DNA of 64,000 nt from CAG-791 sp963593905. Its GTDB lineage: Bacteria; Bacillota; Clostridia; Lachnospirales; Lachnospiraceae. The notes beneath the pieces are model-generated. The model did not search any database and was not told the DNA's origin. It worked only from the letters and a program-made list of their open reading frames with translations. The stretch is from contig CAVBBL010000002.1 of the NCBI GenBank assembly GCA_963593905.1, forward strand, positions 62,001 through 126,000, in the 5' to 3' direction. The position numbers were made by a program, and so were the translations under genes. Of the stretch, positions 16,009-25,288 are shown one piece after another; the first letter of the stretch is position 1, and each line of letters starts with the position of its first letter.

Positions 16009-17460
16009 ATGAAGAACATTTTGTTTGTAGCATCCGAAGGTGTGCCCTTTATCAAGACAGGCGGTCTGGCCGATGTGGTAGGTTCCCTGCCGAAATCTAT
16101 AGACAAGGAGTACTATGACGTACGCGTCATACTGCCTAAATATTCCTGTATGAAACAGGAAATGGTGGACAAGCTTCAATATGTCACAAACTTTTACATG
16201 GATTTTCACTGGAAAAATGAATATGTGGGTATTTTCTATGCAGAGGTAGATGGAATCAAGTATTACTTTATCGACAATGAAGGATTCTTTACCGGCTTTA
16301 AGCCCTATGGAGACAATGTGCTTTTTGAGATCGAAAAGTATGCCTTTTTCTCCAAAGCGGCTTTGTCCATCCTGCCGGTGATCGATTTCAGACCTGATAT
16401 CATTCACTGCCATGACTGGCAGACAGGCTTAGTGCCGGTCTATTTAAAAGAGAGATTCCAGGGCGGTGATTTCTACAGAGGAATCAAGACCATCATGACC
16501 ATTCACAATCTAAAATTCCAGGGACGCTGGAACGTGCAGGATGTGGAGGATATCACCGGTCTTTCCCAGTCCTTCTTTACACCGGATAAGCTCGAATCCT
16601 ACAAGGATGCCAATCTGTTAAAGGGCGGTATCGTCTATGCGGATGCAGTCACCACGGTAAGCCCTACCTATGCAGAGGAGATTAAGACCGCCTTCTACGG
16701 CGAGGGACTCGATGGCCTCTTAAATGCCAGAGCCAATGACCTGCGAGGCATCCTTAACGGTATCGATTACGAAGATTTTAATCCCACCACGGACAAGCGC
16801 ATCAAACATTGCTACGATGCATCCAATTTCCGCAAGGAGAAGATCAAGAATAAGAGAGCACTGCAGGAGGAGCTTGGTCTTGCCAGAGATGATAAGTGTA
16901 TGCTCATCGGCATCGTCTCCAGACTGACAGACCAGAAGGGCTTTGATCTGATTTCCTGTGTCTTTGAGGAAATGTGTCAGGATGCGGTGCAATTCGTGAT
17001 CCTCGGCACCGGCGAAGAGCGGTATGAGAATATGTTCCGTCACTTTGACTGGAAGTATCACGACAAGGTGTCGGCTAATATCTATTATTCCGAAGACCTC
17101 TCTCATAAGATTTATGCAGCGTCCGATGCATTCCTGATGCCTTCTTTATTTGAGCCCTGCGGACTGAGTCAGCTCATGTCACTGCGCTACGGCACCATTC
17201 CGATTGTGCGGGAGACCGGCGGACTTAAGGACACTGTAGAGCCGTATAATGAGTATGAGGGTACCGGTACGGGCTTCTCCTTCACCAATTACAATGCGCA
17301 TGAGATGCTGGCAACGGTTCGCTATGCGGAGAAGATCTTCTATGACAAGAAGAGAGAGTGGAACAAGATGGTGGATCGCGCCATGGCGGCAGATTTCTCC
17401 TGGACCGTATCGGCAGGACAGTATCAGCTGATGTACGACTGGATCTGTGACAATAAGTAA
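16009..17460 (+). CDS. glgA: Glycogen synthase (ADP-glucose), GT5 family
   Basis: 483 residues. Extends alpha-1,4-glucan from ADP-glucose. The N-terminal nucleotide-sugar loop K16-T-G-G (IKTGGLADVVGSLPK), HDWQTGLVP, the TVSPTYAEEI segment, and the C-terminal PSLFEPCGLSQLMSLRYG and RETGGLKDTV stretches are all present. GGGGGAA lies 8 nt before the ATG; the upstream in-frame extension has no SD. A TATAAT at 15912-15917 may be the -10, with a weak -35. A strong terminator follows. Other glycogen genes are not adjacent; malQ lies at 44909. Confidence 0.93.
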   Translation: MKNILFVASEGVPFIKTGGLADVVGSLPKSIDKEYYDVRVILPKYSCMKQEMVDKLQYVTNFYMDFHWKNEYVGIFYAEVDGIKYYFIDNEGFFTGFKPYGDNVLFEIEKYAFFSKAALSILPVIDFRPDIIHCHDWQTGLVPVYLKERFQGGDFYRGIKTIMTIHNLKFQGRWNVQDVEDITGLSQSFFTPDKLESYKDANLLKGGIVYADAVTTVSPTYAEEIKTAFYGEGLDGLLNARANDLRGILNGIDYEDFNPTTDKRIKHCYDASNFRKEKIKNKRALQEELGLARDDKCMLIGIVSRLTDQKGFDLISCVFEEMCQDAVQFVILGTGEERYENMFRHFDWKYHDKVSANIYYSEDLSHKIYAASDAFLMPSLFEPCGLSQLMSLRYGTIPIVRETGGLKDTVEPYNEYEGTGTGFSFTNYNAHEMLATVRYAEKIFYDKKREWNKMVDRAMAADFSWTVSAGQYQLMYDWICDNK

Positions 17461-17604
17461 AATAGATAAAACAAGCACTGTATGACCACGGCAGTGCGGA
17501 TCGCGAATTAAACAAGGTGATGTATAGTGATGCCGGGGCAGTCACTGTCAGAAGCAGCGACTGCTGATGCGGCAGAACAGACACACAAACACATCATAAA
17601 AAGA

Positions 17605-17651
17605 GCTATGTACCATGGCCCGTACAGGGTCATGGTACATAGTGGTTTTTT
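17605..17651 (+). terminator. Terminator of glgA
   Basis: The stem CTATGTACCATG with perfect complement encloses a 13-nt loop, followed by TGG and six T residues. It ends only 18 nt before the next start codon. Confidence 0.8.
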
Positions 17652-17669
17652 ACGGACGGATGAAGGACA

Positions 17670-19460
17670 ATGGGAAAAAAGAAAGCGAAGGACGGTTTGT
17701 TTGTGCAGGCAGGCATTCTGGCTGTGGCCAGCATCATTGTCAAGCTGATCAGTCTGGTCTATCGGGGACCACTGACTGCCATCATCGGAGATGAGGGTAA
17801 TGGCTATTACAATACCGCCTACAACTTCTATACCATCATATTGATCATTTCCTCCTACAGTGTGCCCTCGGCCATCTCCAAGATCATGGCTGGCAAACTG
17901 GCACTGGGGGAGTACCGCAACGCGCAGAGAATTTTCCAATGCGCGCTTTTGTATGTATGCATTGTAGGAACATTAGGGGGCGGCCTTTTGTTTTTTGGTG
18001 CGGATATTCTGGTTTCCAGCAATGCAGCGCCGGTGCTGCGCATTTTCGCACCTACCATCTTCATCTTTGGCCTTTTGGGGGTGCTCCGGGGATATTTTCA
18101 GGCCTACGGTTCTATGCTGCAGACATCGGTTTCCCAGGTGTTGGAGCAGCTGCTCAATGCTATTGTCAGCATCGGGGCAGCCCATCTTTTGATGCAGATG
18201 GCGGCCAATGCGGGAAAGAGTCAGACCGGTCAGGCAATCGACGGTGCCATCGGCTCTGCTCTTGGCACAGGAAGCGGCGTTCTGGCAGCTTTGCTTTTCA
18301 TGGTGTGGATGTATCAGATCAATCGCCCCGGTATTCGCAGACAGATTCGCAGGGACCGTCATCATCATTTAGAGCCCTATGGGGAAATTATGAAGGAGAC
18401 CATTCGGGTGGTGACGCCTTTCATCCTCAGCAGCTTTATCCTGAACCTGACTACATCTTTGAATCAGACGATTTATATTAAGACACTGGTAGACGGACAG
18501 GGACTGGATCAGGTATCAGTGGCCACACAGTACGGCATTTTTTCCGGAAAAGCAGTGGTGCTGACCAATATTCCCATTTCCATGGCTACGGCGTTGGCTT
18601 CGGCCATCATTCCTGCGATTTCCGCCTCCTATGCCAAGGGAAATTATGAAGATACCAGAAGACGATATGTGAACATCTCCTGGATCACCATGATCATTGC
18701 AGTGCCGTGTGCTGTGGGTATGGCTGTGTTGGCCAAGCCTATCACCATGCTGCTTTTCCCTCAGAAAAGTTCCATTGATCAGGCATCTATTCTCCTGGCA
18801 CTTTTGGCAGTGACGGTCATTTTTTACTCTGTTTCTACCATTACCAACGCAGTTCTGCAGTCCATCGGCCGCATGAATATGCCTCTGGTCTCTGCGGGCA
18901 TCGCCTTGGCGGTGCAGACCCTGGTGCTGTTTCTTCTTCTTAATTTTACAGATCTGGGAATTTATGCACTGGCGTTGGTGAGCGTTCTCTATTCTCTGAT
19001 GATTTTTATCTGCAACGAGCTTTTTATCCGGAAATATCTGCGTCCCCGGATCGATATCATGAAGATCTATATCATGCCGATTCTGGCAGCACTATTTATG
19101 GGCGTGCTCTGCTTTGTCACCTATGAACTGCTTCACCTGCTGTTGGGACTGTTGGGACTGGGTTCCGATTACTTTAAGAATCTCATCGCCATGGTGCCCA
19201 CGCTGGCGGTGGCAGTGCTGGCCTATGCCTTTTTCCTGGTTCGCTCTGGTGCGATGACCAGAAGTGATCTGCAGAGTGTGCCAAAGGGTGCGGTTGTGAT
19301 CCGGTTATTGACAAAGCTGCGCTGGCTGCCGCCGGAGAGGGAATCTATTCGCAGCAATGGCAGAGGAGAGGCGAGGACGCTGCCTGCTTCTGCATACAGA
19401 CAGCCTGCCTACAGGCAGACTTCCCAGGAAGACTACTACTTTGATGAGGATGACGAATAA
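17670..19460 (+). CDS. MATE-like polysaccharide/lipid II flippase (MurJ/SpoVB type)
   Basis: 596 residues with about 14 membrane helices. The N-terminus KKAKDGLFVQAGILAVASIIVKLISLVYRGPL is typical of the SpoVB/MurJ-like branch of the MOP superfamily. Such proteins flip lipid-linked cell-wall precursors or polysaccharide units to the outer face. The C-terminal 60 residues are hydrophilic and end in an acidic, tyrosine-rich tail. AAGGA precedes the ATG. The PFK gene begins 13 nt after the stop. Whether it acts in vegetative wall synthesis or sporulation is open. Confidence 0.85.
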   Translation: MGKKKAKDGLFVQAGILAVASIIVKLISLVYRGPLTAIIGDEGNGYYNTAYNFYTIILIISSYSVPSAISKIMAGKLALGEYRNAQRIFQCALLYVCIVGTLGGGLLFFGADILVSSNAAPVLRIFAPTIFIFGLLGVLRGYFQAYGSMLQTSVSQVLEQLLNAIVSIGAAHLLMQMAANAGKSQTGQAIDGAIGSALGTGSGVLAALLFMVWMYQINRPGIRRQIRRDRHHHLEPYGEIMKETIRVVTPFILSSFILNLTTSLNQTIYIKTLVDGQGLDQVSVATQYGIFSGKAVVLTNIPISMATALASAIIPAISASYAKGNYEDTRRRYVNISWITMIIAVPCAVGMAVLAKPITMLLFPQKSSIDQASILLALLAVTVIFYSVSTITNAVLQSIGRMNMPLVSAGIALAVQTLVLFLLLNFTDLGIYALALVSVLYSLMIFICNELFIRKYLRPRIDIMKIYIMPILAALFMGVLCFVTYELLHLLLGLLGLGSDYFKNLIAMVPTLAVAVLAYAFFLVRSGAMTRSDLQSVPKGAVVIRLLTKLRWLPPERESIRSNGRGEARTLPASAYRQPAYRQTSQEDYYFDEDDE

Positions 19461-19473
19461 GGAGCATGTGCAC

Positions 19474-20691
19474 ATGAAGAATATACTGGTTGGACAATCC
19501 GGCGGCCCTACAGCAGTGATCAATGCCAGTCTGTGCGGCGTGATCAAAGAAGCCCTCAGACAGGAACAGATCGGCTGCGTCTACGGCATGATCAACGGAG
19601 TAGAGGGATTTCTGGAAGGCCGATATGTGAATCTGAGCGATACGCTGGACGAGGAGGCATTGATGCTGCTGGCAGGAACACCGGCGGCATACCTGGGTTC
19701 GTGTCGCTATAAATTGCCGGAAGAGATGGAAATGCCTGTATACAGACGTCTCTTTGAAAAAATGAAAAAGCTGGAGATCGGCTATTTTCTCTACATCGGC
19801 GGCAATGATTCCATGGATACGGTAGACAAGCTTTCCCGTTATGCCAGAAAAACAGACTCTCCCATTCGCTTTATCGGTGTGCCAAAGACCATCGACAACG
19901 ACCTGGTGGAGACAGATCATACCCCCGGCTACGGCAGTGCGGCCAAGTATGTGGCGGCCACCGTGCGGGATATCGTGCTGGACGCCTCCGTCTATGAACA
20001 GCAGTCTGTGACGATTGTAGAGCTTATGGGACGCAACGCAGGCTGGCTTACCGCCGCCTCTGCGCTGGCAAGAAAAGAGGCCGGTGATAATCCGGTGCTC
20101 ATCTATCTGCCTGAGGTCGCCTTCGATATGGAGAAATTCATACAGGATGTGCGAAACGCGCTGAAAAACAGAGCGAACATCGTCGTCTGCGTATCGGAAG
20201 GCATCGCCGACGCAGAGGGCAGCTTTATCTGTGAATACGGCCAGAGAGCCGGTACAGACAATTTCGGCCATAAGATGCTGGCAGGATGCGGTAAGGTGTT
20301 GGAAAATGCCATTCGAAGCAAGATCGGCATCAAGGCCAGGTCGGTGGAATTAAATGTATGCCAGCGATGTGCGGCATTATTGCAATCTGCCACAGATGTA
20401 GAAGAAGCAGAGACAGCGGGCGCAGCAGGTGTGCAGGCGGCGCTGGCAGGAGAGACCGGCCGCATGGTGGCATTTAAGAGAGTGACGGGGGATGGTTACG
20501 GATTGGAATATCCTCTGGTGGATGTAAGCTATGTGTGCAACCAGGAAAAGAAATTTCCTCTTTCCTGGTTAAATGAGCAGAAGAATGATGTGACTTCGGA
20601 GTATGTCCGCTATGCATTGCCGTTAATTCAGGGGGAGAGAGCACACAGCATGCAGGATGGTCTGCCCCGGTATCTGTATTTAAAGAAATAA
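19474..20691 (+). CDS. pfp: 6-phosphofructokinase, probable pyrophosphate-dependent type
   Basis: 405 residues. Phosphorylates fructose 6-phosphate in glycolysis. The phospho-donor motif reads GGNDSMDT, with Asp where ATP enzymes carry Gly (GGDGS). PKTIDND with Lys is likewise the signature of PPi-dependent enzymes. MGRNAGWL is the substrate loop. The start at 19474 has GGAG 9 nt upstream; a GTG six bases earlier is possible. The stop is followed by reiterated AAAGAAATAA-like units. Confidence 0.88.
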   Translation: MKNILVGQSGGPTAVINASLCGVIKEALRQEQIGCVYGMINGVEGFLEGRYVNLSDTLDEEALMLLAGTPAAYLGSCRYKLPEEMEMPVYRRLFEKMKKLEIGYFLYIGGNDSMDTVDKLSRYARKTDSPIRFIGVPKTIDNDLVETDHTPGYGSAAKYVAATVRDIVLDASVYEQQSVTIVELMGRNAGWLTAASALARKEAGDNPVLIYLPEVAFDMEKFIQDVRNALKNRANIVVCVSEGIADAEGSFICEYGQRAGTDNFGHKMLAGCGKVLENAIRSKIGIKARSVELNVCQRCAALLQSATDVEEAETAGAAGVQAALAGETGRMVAFKRVTGDGYGLEYPLVDVSYVCNQEKKFPLSWLNEQKNDVTSEYVRYALPLIQGERAHSMQDGLPRYLYLKK

Positions 20692-20722
20692 AAGGAAATA
20701 TAAAGAAATAAAAAGAAATTTA
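20684..20722 (+). repeat. Post-stop microrepeat after pfp
   Basis: Units like AAAGAAATAAAA, starting in the last codons of pfp (LKK stop), repeat three to four times before the next element. Confidence 0.6.
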
Positions 20723-20829
20723 CGCAGGGATGCTGCAGCCTGGCATCCTTGTTTAAACGCATCGGAGAATTCGCCCGGGCGAACATCTCCCTGTGAGGTC
20801 GCCACAGACTGCGGCCCGGAAAGGCAAAT
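20723..20829 (+). repeat. Modular hairpin-SD element, B-C-D (degenerate)
   Basis: B: CAGGGATGC / GCATCCTTG (20726-20751). C: GGAGAATTCGC followed by a CCGG-like loop and an imperfect complement. D is poor (GTCGCCACAGACTGCGGC). GGAAAGG serves the ATG at 20830. Confidence 0.7.
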
Positions 20830-22635
20830 ATGGCATTTGACGGAATAACTACGGCCTGCCTTCGAAAAGAGCTGGAGGATAAGCTCGTGGGAGGCCGAAT
20901 CTACAAGATAGCCCAGACAGAGGCAGACGAACTGACCTTGACGATCAAGCCGGAAATTTCAAAGGGTGGGGGACAAGTGAAGCTTTTTCTCTCAGCGGAT
21001 CCCACTCTTCCTCTCTGCTATCTGACAAAGGAGACAAAGAGCGCACCGCTTACGGCACCGGCTTTTTGCATGCTTTTGAGGAAGCATCTGCAGAACGGAC
21101 GGATTCTTTCCGTGTGCCAGCCCGGGCTGGAGCGCATCCTTCGCTTTGAGGTGGAACACAGAAATGAGATGGGAGATCTTTGCCGACACATCCTTGTGCT
21201 GGAACTTATGGGAAAGCATTCCAATCTGATCTTCCTAAATGAAGACGGCCAGATTATCGACGCCATCAAGAGAATATCTTCCATGGTGAGCTCGGTGAGG
21301 GAAGTACTGCCGGGAAGAACGTATTTTATTCCCCAGACCAGAGGGAAAAAGGAACCTCTGGAGGAGACAAGCGAGGGGTTTTGGAAGAGTCTGTCAGGGG
21401 AAAAGAGCCAGCAGCCTCCTGCCGGTCTGTTGGCAGGCAGCTATACGGGACTGTCCAATGTTATGGCGGAGCAGATCTGCTTTGAGGCAGGCATTGTCCA
21501 TGACCAAAGTGCATCTGGTCTGACGGATGAAGAGAAAGAGGCGCTTTGGAAGGCTTTTTCCTCTTTGATGGAACGGGTGCGGCAGGGTGATTTTGCACCC
21601 ACGCTCTATTACAAACCCGGACAGAAGATGCCTATGGAATATGGCGCGGTTCCCCTGACCATGTACGGACAGGAAGGCACAGCTTTTGATTCCATGTCCG
21701 ATCTTCTGGAACATTTTTATGCAGAAAAAAATGCGCAGACACGCATCAGACAGAAATCAGCGAATTTAAGGCATGTGGTGCAGACCATTCTGGAGAGAGA
21801 TGTGCACAAGTATGACCTGCAATGCAAGCAGATGAAGGATACGGAGAAAAAGGAAAAATACCGCATCTACGGGGAACTGTTGCATACTTACGGCTATGCC
21901 GTGCCGGCAGGAGCAAAATCTGCGGAACTGGACAATTATTATACCGGTGAAAAACTGACGGTGCCTTTGGACCCTACCTTGACACCGGCGCAGAATGCCA
22001 GCCGCTATTTTGACCGGTATACCAAGTTGAAACGCACAGCCCAGTCTCTCTCAGAGCTGACCAAGGAAGTAAAAGCAGAGATCGAGCAGCTGGAGAGTAT
22101 CCGCACTGCGCTGGATCTTTCTGAGAATGAAGGGGATTTAGCCCAGATTCGCCGGGAGTTAGAGGAAAGCGGACTGGTACGCCGCCGCAGTGCGCAGAAT
22201 GGAAATGGCAAAAACCCCGGCCGGGGGAAGGCGGGCGCCAAGGGACGGACGCCGGAGAGCAAGCCCCTTCATTATGTCAGCAGCGATGGCTACGATATGT
22301 ATGTGGGCAAGAATAATATTCAGAATGACGAAATCACCTTCCATATGGCCAATGGAGCGGATTTATGGTTTCATGCCAACGATATGCCGGGTTCCCATGT
22401 GATCGTAAAGACAGGGGGCAGGCGTATGGAAGAGGTGCCGGATCGGGTCTTCGAGGAGGCCGCTTCTCTGGCTGCCTACTATTCAAGCGGTCGCCAGCAG
22501 GAAAAGGTGGAGATCGACTATATGGAAAAACGAAATGTCAAGAAGCCAAGCGGTGCAAAGCCGGGATTTGTGGTCTACTACACCAACTATTCCATTATGG
22601 CAGGAACGGATATTTCCGGCCTGCGACAGGTGTGA
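20830..22635 (+). CDS. rqcH: Rqc2-type ribosome quality-control factor (NFACT protein, FbpA/YloA)
   Basis: 601 residues. Binds stalled 50S-peptidyl-tRNA complexes and directs C-terminal alanine tailing of stuck nascent chains. NFACT-N domain at about 1-260 (MAFDGITTACLRKEL, LMGKHSNLIFLN). Then the middle coiled-coil region, about 330-440. The C-terminal NFACT-R domain starts with HYVSSDGYDMYVGKNNIQND and ADLWFHANDMPGSHVIVK, ending VYYTNYSIM. The length is normal for bacterial RqcH. An older annotation as fibronectin-binding protein refers to the same family. Confidence 0.93.
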   Translation: MAFDGITTACLRKELEDKLVGGRIYKIAQTEADELTLTIKPEISKGGGQVKLFLSADPTLPLCYLTKETKSAPLTAPAFCMLLRKHLQNGRILSVCQPGLERILRFEVEHRNEMGDLCRHILVLELMGKHSNLIFLNEDGQIIDAIKRISSMVSSVREVLPGRTYFIPQTRGKKEPLEETSEGFWKSLSGEKSQQPPAGLLAGSYTGLSNVMAEQICFEAGIVHDQSASGLTDEEKEALWKAFSSLMERVRQGDFAPTLYYKPGQKMPMEYGAVPLTMYGQEGTAFDSMSDLLEHFYAEKNAQTRIRQKSANLRHVVQTILERDVHKYDLQCKQMKDTEKKEKYRIYGELLHTYGYAVPAGAKSAELDNYYTGEKLTVPLDPTLTPAQNASRYFDRYTKLKRTAQSLSELTKEVKAEIEQLESIRTALDLSENEGDLAQIRRELEESGLVRRRSAQNGNGKNPGRGKAGAKGRTPESKPLHYVSSDGYDMYVGKNNIQNDEITFHMANGADLWFHANDMPGSHVIVKTGGRRMEEVPDRVFEEAASLAAYYSSGRQQEKVEIDYMEKRNVKKPSGAKPGFVVYYTNYSIMAGTDISGLRQV

Positions 22636-22697
22636 GATATTTCTGAACCGTATATTTTTGTCAGGAATCGCCGCGGCAGACAGACGGAATGTAATGG

Positions 22698-22733
22698 CAA
22701 AAGGGGACGGACTGAGCATCCGGCCCCTTTTGC
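22698..22733 (+). terminator. Terminator of rqcH
   Basis: GCAAAAGGGG and CCCCTTTTGC enclose an inner CGGA/TCCG stem. The T-run is within the right arm and overlaps the next promoter region. Confidence 0.65.
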
Positions 22734-22762
22734 TTGACGCTTTTTTGTATGTCTACTATAAT
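22734..22762 (+). promoter_or_regulatory. Promoter of the yicC-remA-gmk-rpoZ-rimO region
   Basis: TTGACG at 22734-22739, a 17-nt spacer, TATAAT at 22757-22762. It puts the whole element at 22801-22978 in the 5' leader of the yicC transcript. Confidence 0.85.
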
Positions 22763-22800
22763 GAATCCGTATGCACAAAAATAGGAGACGTATGTCTTTT

Positions 22801-22978
22801 TAGGTGCTGCCGTAGCAAAGCTACGGCACAGAGAAGTAAAATGACACCAAATGACTGATGTCATTTGGTGTCATTGCAAGGATGCGGGTGGCATCCTTGC
22901 GGAATCGCATCGGAGAATTCGCCTTCGCGAAATTCTCCTCACGGTGCCGTAGCAAAGCTACGGCACAGAGAGGTAAAC
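22801..22978 (+). repeat. Modular hairpin-SD element, D-A-B-C-D with duplicated D-SD
   Basis: D copy 1: GCCGTAGCAAAGCTACGGC at 22809-22827. A: AATGACACCAAATGAC, loop TGAT, perfect complement (22840-22875). B: GCAAGGATGC / GCATCCTTGC (22876-22900). C: GGAGAATTCGC, CTTC loop, complement with one bulge. D copy 2 at 22946-22964 is identical to copy 1. A 33-nt segment (22808-22840 and 22945-22977) differs at one base only. Confidence 0.9.
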
Positions 22979-23857
22979 ATGATCAAGAGCATGACAGGCT
23001 ACGGCCGCAGCGAGATAAGCCGGGGTGAGCGTAAGATCACCGTGGAGATGAAGTCCGTCAACAACCGCTATCTGGATGTGAATATCAAGATGCCGAAGAA
23101 ACTTAATTTTTTCGAGGCTTCTATTCGCACAGAGCTCAAGCGGTTCATTCAGCGTGGAAAGATCGATCTGTTCCTGACCTATGAGGACAGAACAGAGAAT
23201 AACGTCTGTGTCAAATACAACAAAGAGCTGGCCGCAGAGTACTATCATTATCTGCAGCAGATGGCAGAGGATCTGCAGCTGCGCAACGATATTTCTCTCT
23301 CCGCCATTGCCAGATTTCCCGATGTCTTTACCATGGAAGAGCAGACTGTGGATGAAAAGGAACTGTGGGATCTGGTCAAGGAGGCCATCGACGAGGCAGC
23401 TGTCGGCTTTGTGGAGAGCAGAGTCCGGGAAGGCGAATACCTGAAGCAGGATTTGGAGAATAAGCTGGACGAGATGCTGGGACATGTGGATTTTATCACA
23501 GCCAGAGCTCCCGGAATCGTGGCAGATTACAGAGAAAATCTCCGTGCTAAGGTACAGGAGCTTTTACAGGATTCCGCTGTGGATGAGAGCCGTATTCTGC
23601 AGGAGGTGACCATTTACGCGGACAAGGTATGCGTGGATGAGGAGCTGGTCCGTCTGCACAGCCATATAGAGGCCACCAGGGCAGCCCTTTCCGGCGATGA
23701 GGGCGTGGGAAGAAAGCTGGATTTCCTTGCCCAGGAGATGAACAGAGAGGCCAATACCATTTTGTCCAAATCCGATGATCTGGAGGTCTCTGCCCATGCC
23801 ATCGAACTGAAGACAGGTATTGAGAAGGTCAGGGAGCAGATACAGAATATTGAATAA
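22979..23857 (+). CDS. yicC: YicC/YloC-family endoribonuclease
   Basis: 292 residues. The N-terminal IKSMTGYGRSE motif and the C-terminal KLDFLAQEMNREANTILSKS and IELKTGIEKVREQIQNIE segments are diagnostic. E. coli YicC has endoribonuclease activity acting in RNA decay; the role in clostridia is inferred. The longer open frame upstream is the repeat element. AGAGAGGTAAAC supplies the SD. It is the first gene of the classical Firmicutes order yloC-remA-gmk-rpoZ and overlaps remA. Confidence 0.92.
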   Translation: MIKSMTGYGRSEISRGERKITVEMKSVNNRYLDVNIKMPKKLNFFEASIRTELKRFIQRGKIDLFLTYEDRTENNVCVKYNKELAAEYYHYLQQMAEDLQLRNDISLSAIARFPDVFTMEEQTVDEKELWDLVKEAIDEAAVGFVESRVREGEYLKQDLENKLDEMLGHVDFITARAPGIVADYRENLRAKVQELLQDSAVDESRILQEVTIYADKVCVDEELVRLHSHIEATRAALSGDEGVGRKLDFLAQEMNREANTILSKSDDLEVSAHAIELKTGIEKVREQIQNIE

Positions 23858-24110
23858 TCTGATTCATATCGGCTTTGGCAATATTGTCAACGCCAACAAA
23901 ATCATAGCGATCGTGAGCCCGGATGCGGCTCCGGTAAAGCGATTGGTGCAAAAGGCCAAGGAGACGGGCCGCACGGTAGACGCCACCCAGGGACGCAGGA
24001 CTAAGGCTGTGCTGGTCATGGAAGATGACCGTATCGTGCTTTCCGCTCTTTTGCCGGAGACGATTCGAGGCAGAGCCCAGACGGAGGATGAGAGTACAGA
24101 TGAAGCGTAA
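23850..24110 (+). CDS. remA: RemA-family regulator (DUF370)
   Basis: 86 residues from TTG at 23850. LIHIGFGNIVNANKIIAIVSPDAAPVKR and GRRTKAVLVMEDDRIVLSALLPET match the whole of RemA (89 residues in B. subtilis), a DNA-binding activator of extracellular-matrix genes. Family members begin one or two residues before this point, so TTG with GGGAGC about 12 nt upstream is the best start; the open frame extends further but inside yicC. It overlaps yicC by 8 bases and gmk by 11. Confidence 0.88.
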   Translation: MNNLIHIGFGNIVNANKIIAIVSPDAAPVKRLVQKAKETGRTVDATQGRRTKAVLVMEDDRIVLSALLPETIRGRAQTEDESTDEA

Positions 24111-24732
24111 AGGACAATTAGTGGTGATTTCCGGTTTTTCCGGAGCCGGCAAAGGTACTATCGTAAAGAAGCTTCTGACAGAGTATGACCAATATGCTCT
24201 GTCTGTGTCCATGACCACCAGAAAGCCCCGCCCCGGGGAGGTGGACGGCCGTGAGTATTTCTTTGTATCCACAGAGGAATTTGAAAAGGCTATTGCAGAG
24301 GGGAAGATGCTGGAATACGCAGGATATGTGGATCACTATTACGGAACGCCTCGCGCCTATGTGGAGCAGAAGATAGACGAGGGCAAGGATGTGATTCTGG
24401 AGATCGAAGTGCAGGGTGCCAGACAGATCAAGCAGATCTTTCCGGAGGCCGTGCTGCTCTTTGTCACTACTCCCTCTCCGGAGATTTTACGGGACAGGCT
24501 GACAGGCCGGGGCACGGAGGACGAGGAGACGATCCGCCAGCGCTTGCTGCAGGCTGCTACCAGGGAGGTGCCGTTGATGGCGGACTATGATTATCTCATC
24601 GTCAATGACGTGCTGGAGGATTCAGTGACTACGGTACATCAGGTGATTGAGGCGGCACGCCTGGCACCGGAGCGCAACGGTGATTTTATCAAAGGATTTG
24701 CGGGAGGTCTTCACAGCTCTTCTATGCAGTAA
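24100..24732 (+). CDS. gmk: Guanylate kinase
   Basis: 210 residues. Phosphorylates GMP to GDP with ATP. P-loop GFSGAGKGT, then the GMP-binding SMTTRKPRPGEVDGREYFF and EVQGARQI segments, and the lid RLTGRGTEDEETI. The ATG at 24100 has GGAGG 12 nt upstream; an ATG at 24088 abuts GGAGG and is less likely. The gene order with remA and rpoZ is the usual one. Confidence 0.95.
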   Translation: MKRKGQLVVISGFSGAGKGTIVKKLLTEYDQYALSVSMTTRKPRPGEVDGREYFFVSTEEFEKAIAEGKMLEYAGYVDHYYGTPRAYVEQKIDEGKDVILEIEVQGARQIKQIFPEAVLLFVTTPSPEILRDRLTGRGTEDEETIRQRLLQAATREVPLMADYDYLIVNDVLEDSVTTVHQVIEAARLAPERNGDFIKGFAGGLHSSSMQ

Positions 24733-24927
24733 GAACAGGTGTATTACAGAATGGTCTGAGAGAACGGTCTGCGGCATAGAAACAAAGCACGAAGTAATCT
24801 GTGTATCATGGAGACAAAAATACTTTTGCCCCGACTTCATAAAATATAAAGTAAATAATAGAATTACATACAAATAATGGAATTACATATAATATGTGAA
24901 TTTACCAGACAGAAAGGCAGGTTAAAA

Positions 24928-25288
24928 GATGTTACATCCCTCTTATGTTGATTTGATGAAAGTAGTAAACAAGGGCGTTGAGGAAGGCGAGGAGCCTGTG
25001 ATCAGCAGCCGTTATTCCATCGTGATGGCCACTGCAAAGCGCGCAAGACAGCTGGTGGACGGCGAGGAAGCCCTGGTGCGCGAGGATGGCAGAAAGCCTC
25101 TTTCCATCGCTGTGGATGAGCTGAATCAGGGAAAGATCCAGATTCTGGGCGAAGATGATGACGCGGAGGAAAATGTGGAGATTTCCGAGACAGAGGGCAT
25201 GGAGATCAGCGAGCTGGACGAAGCAGAGCGGGCTGATGAAATGGCAGAGGAAAAGAAAGAAGCAGCAGAGGAAGCAGAACAGGCATGA
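24928..25288 (+). CDS. rpoZ: RNA polymerase omega subunit with long acidic tail
   Basis: 119 residues, coding from the ATG at 24929. The first 70 (MLHPSYVDLMKVVN, SSRYSIVMATAKRARQLVDG, KPLSIAVDELNQGKI) are the omega fold that helps assemble RNA polymerase. Residues about 75-119 are an added Glu/Asp/Ala-rich tail, making it longer than typical omega (about 65-90). A TATAAT at 24888-24893 with a weak -35 may be an internal promoter; GAATTACATA is repeated there. The SD AAAGGCAGG is upstream. The stop overlaps the rimO ATG by four bases. Confidence 0.9.

Noticed and set aside
17527..17748. Small ORF across the glgA terminator
   Set aside because: It runs through a clear terminator hairpin and overlaps the flippase start; no family resemblance.
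24647..24877. 76-residue + ORF after gmk
   Set aside because: Starts inside gmk and has no SD; the region holds the probable rpoZ promoter instead.
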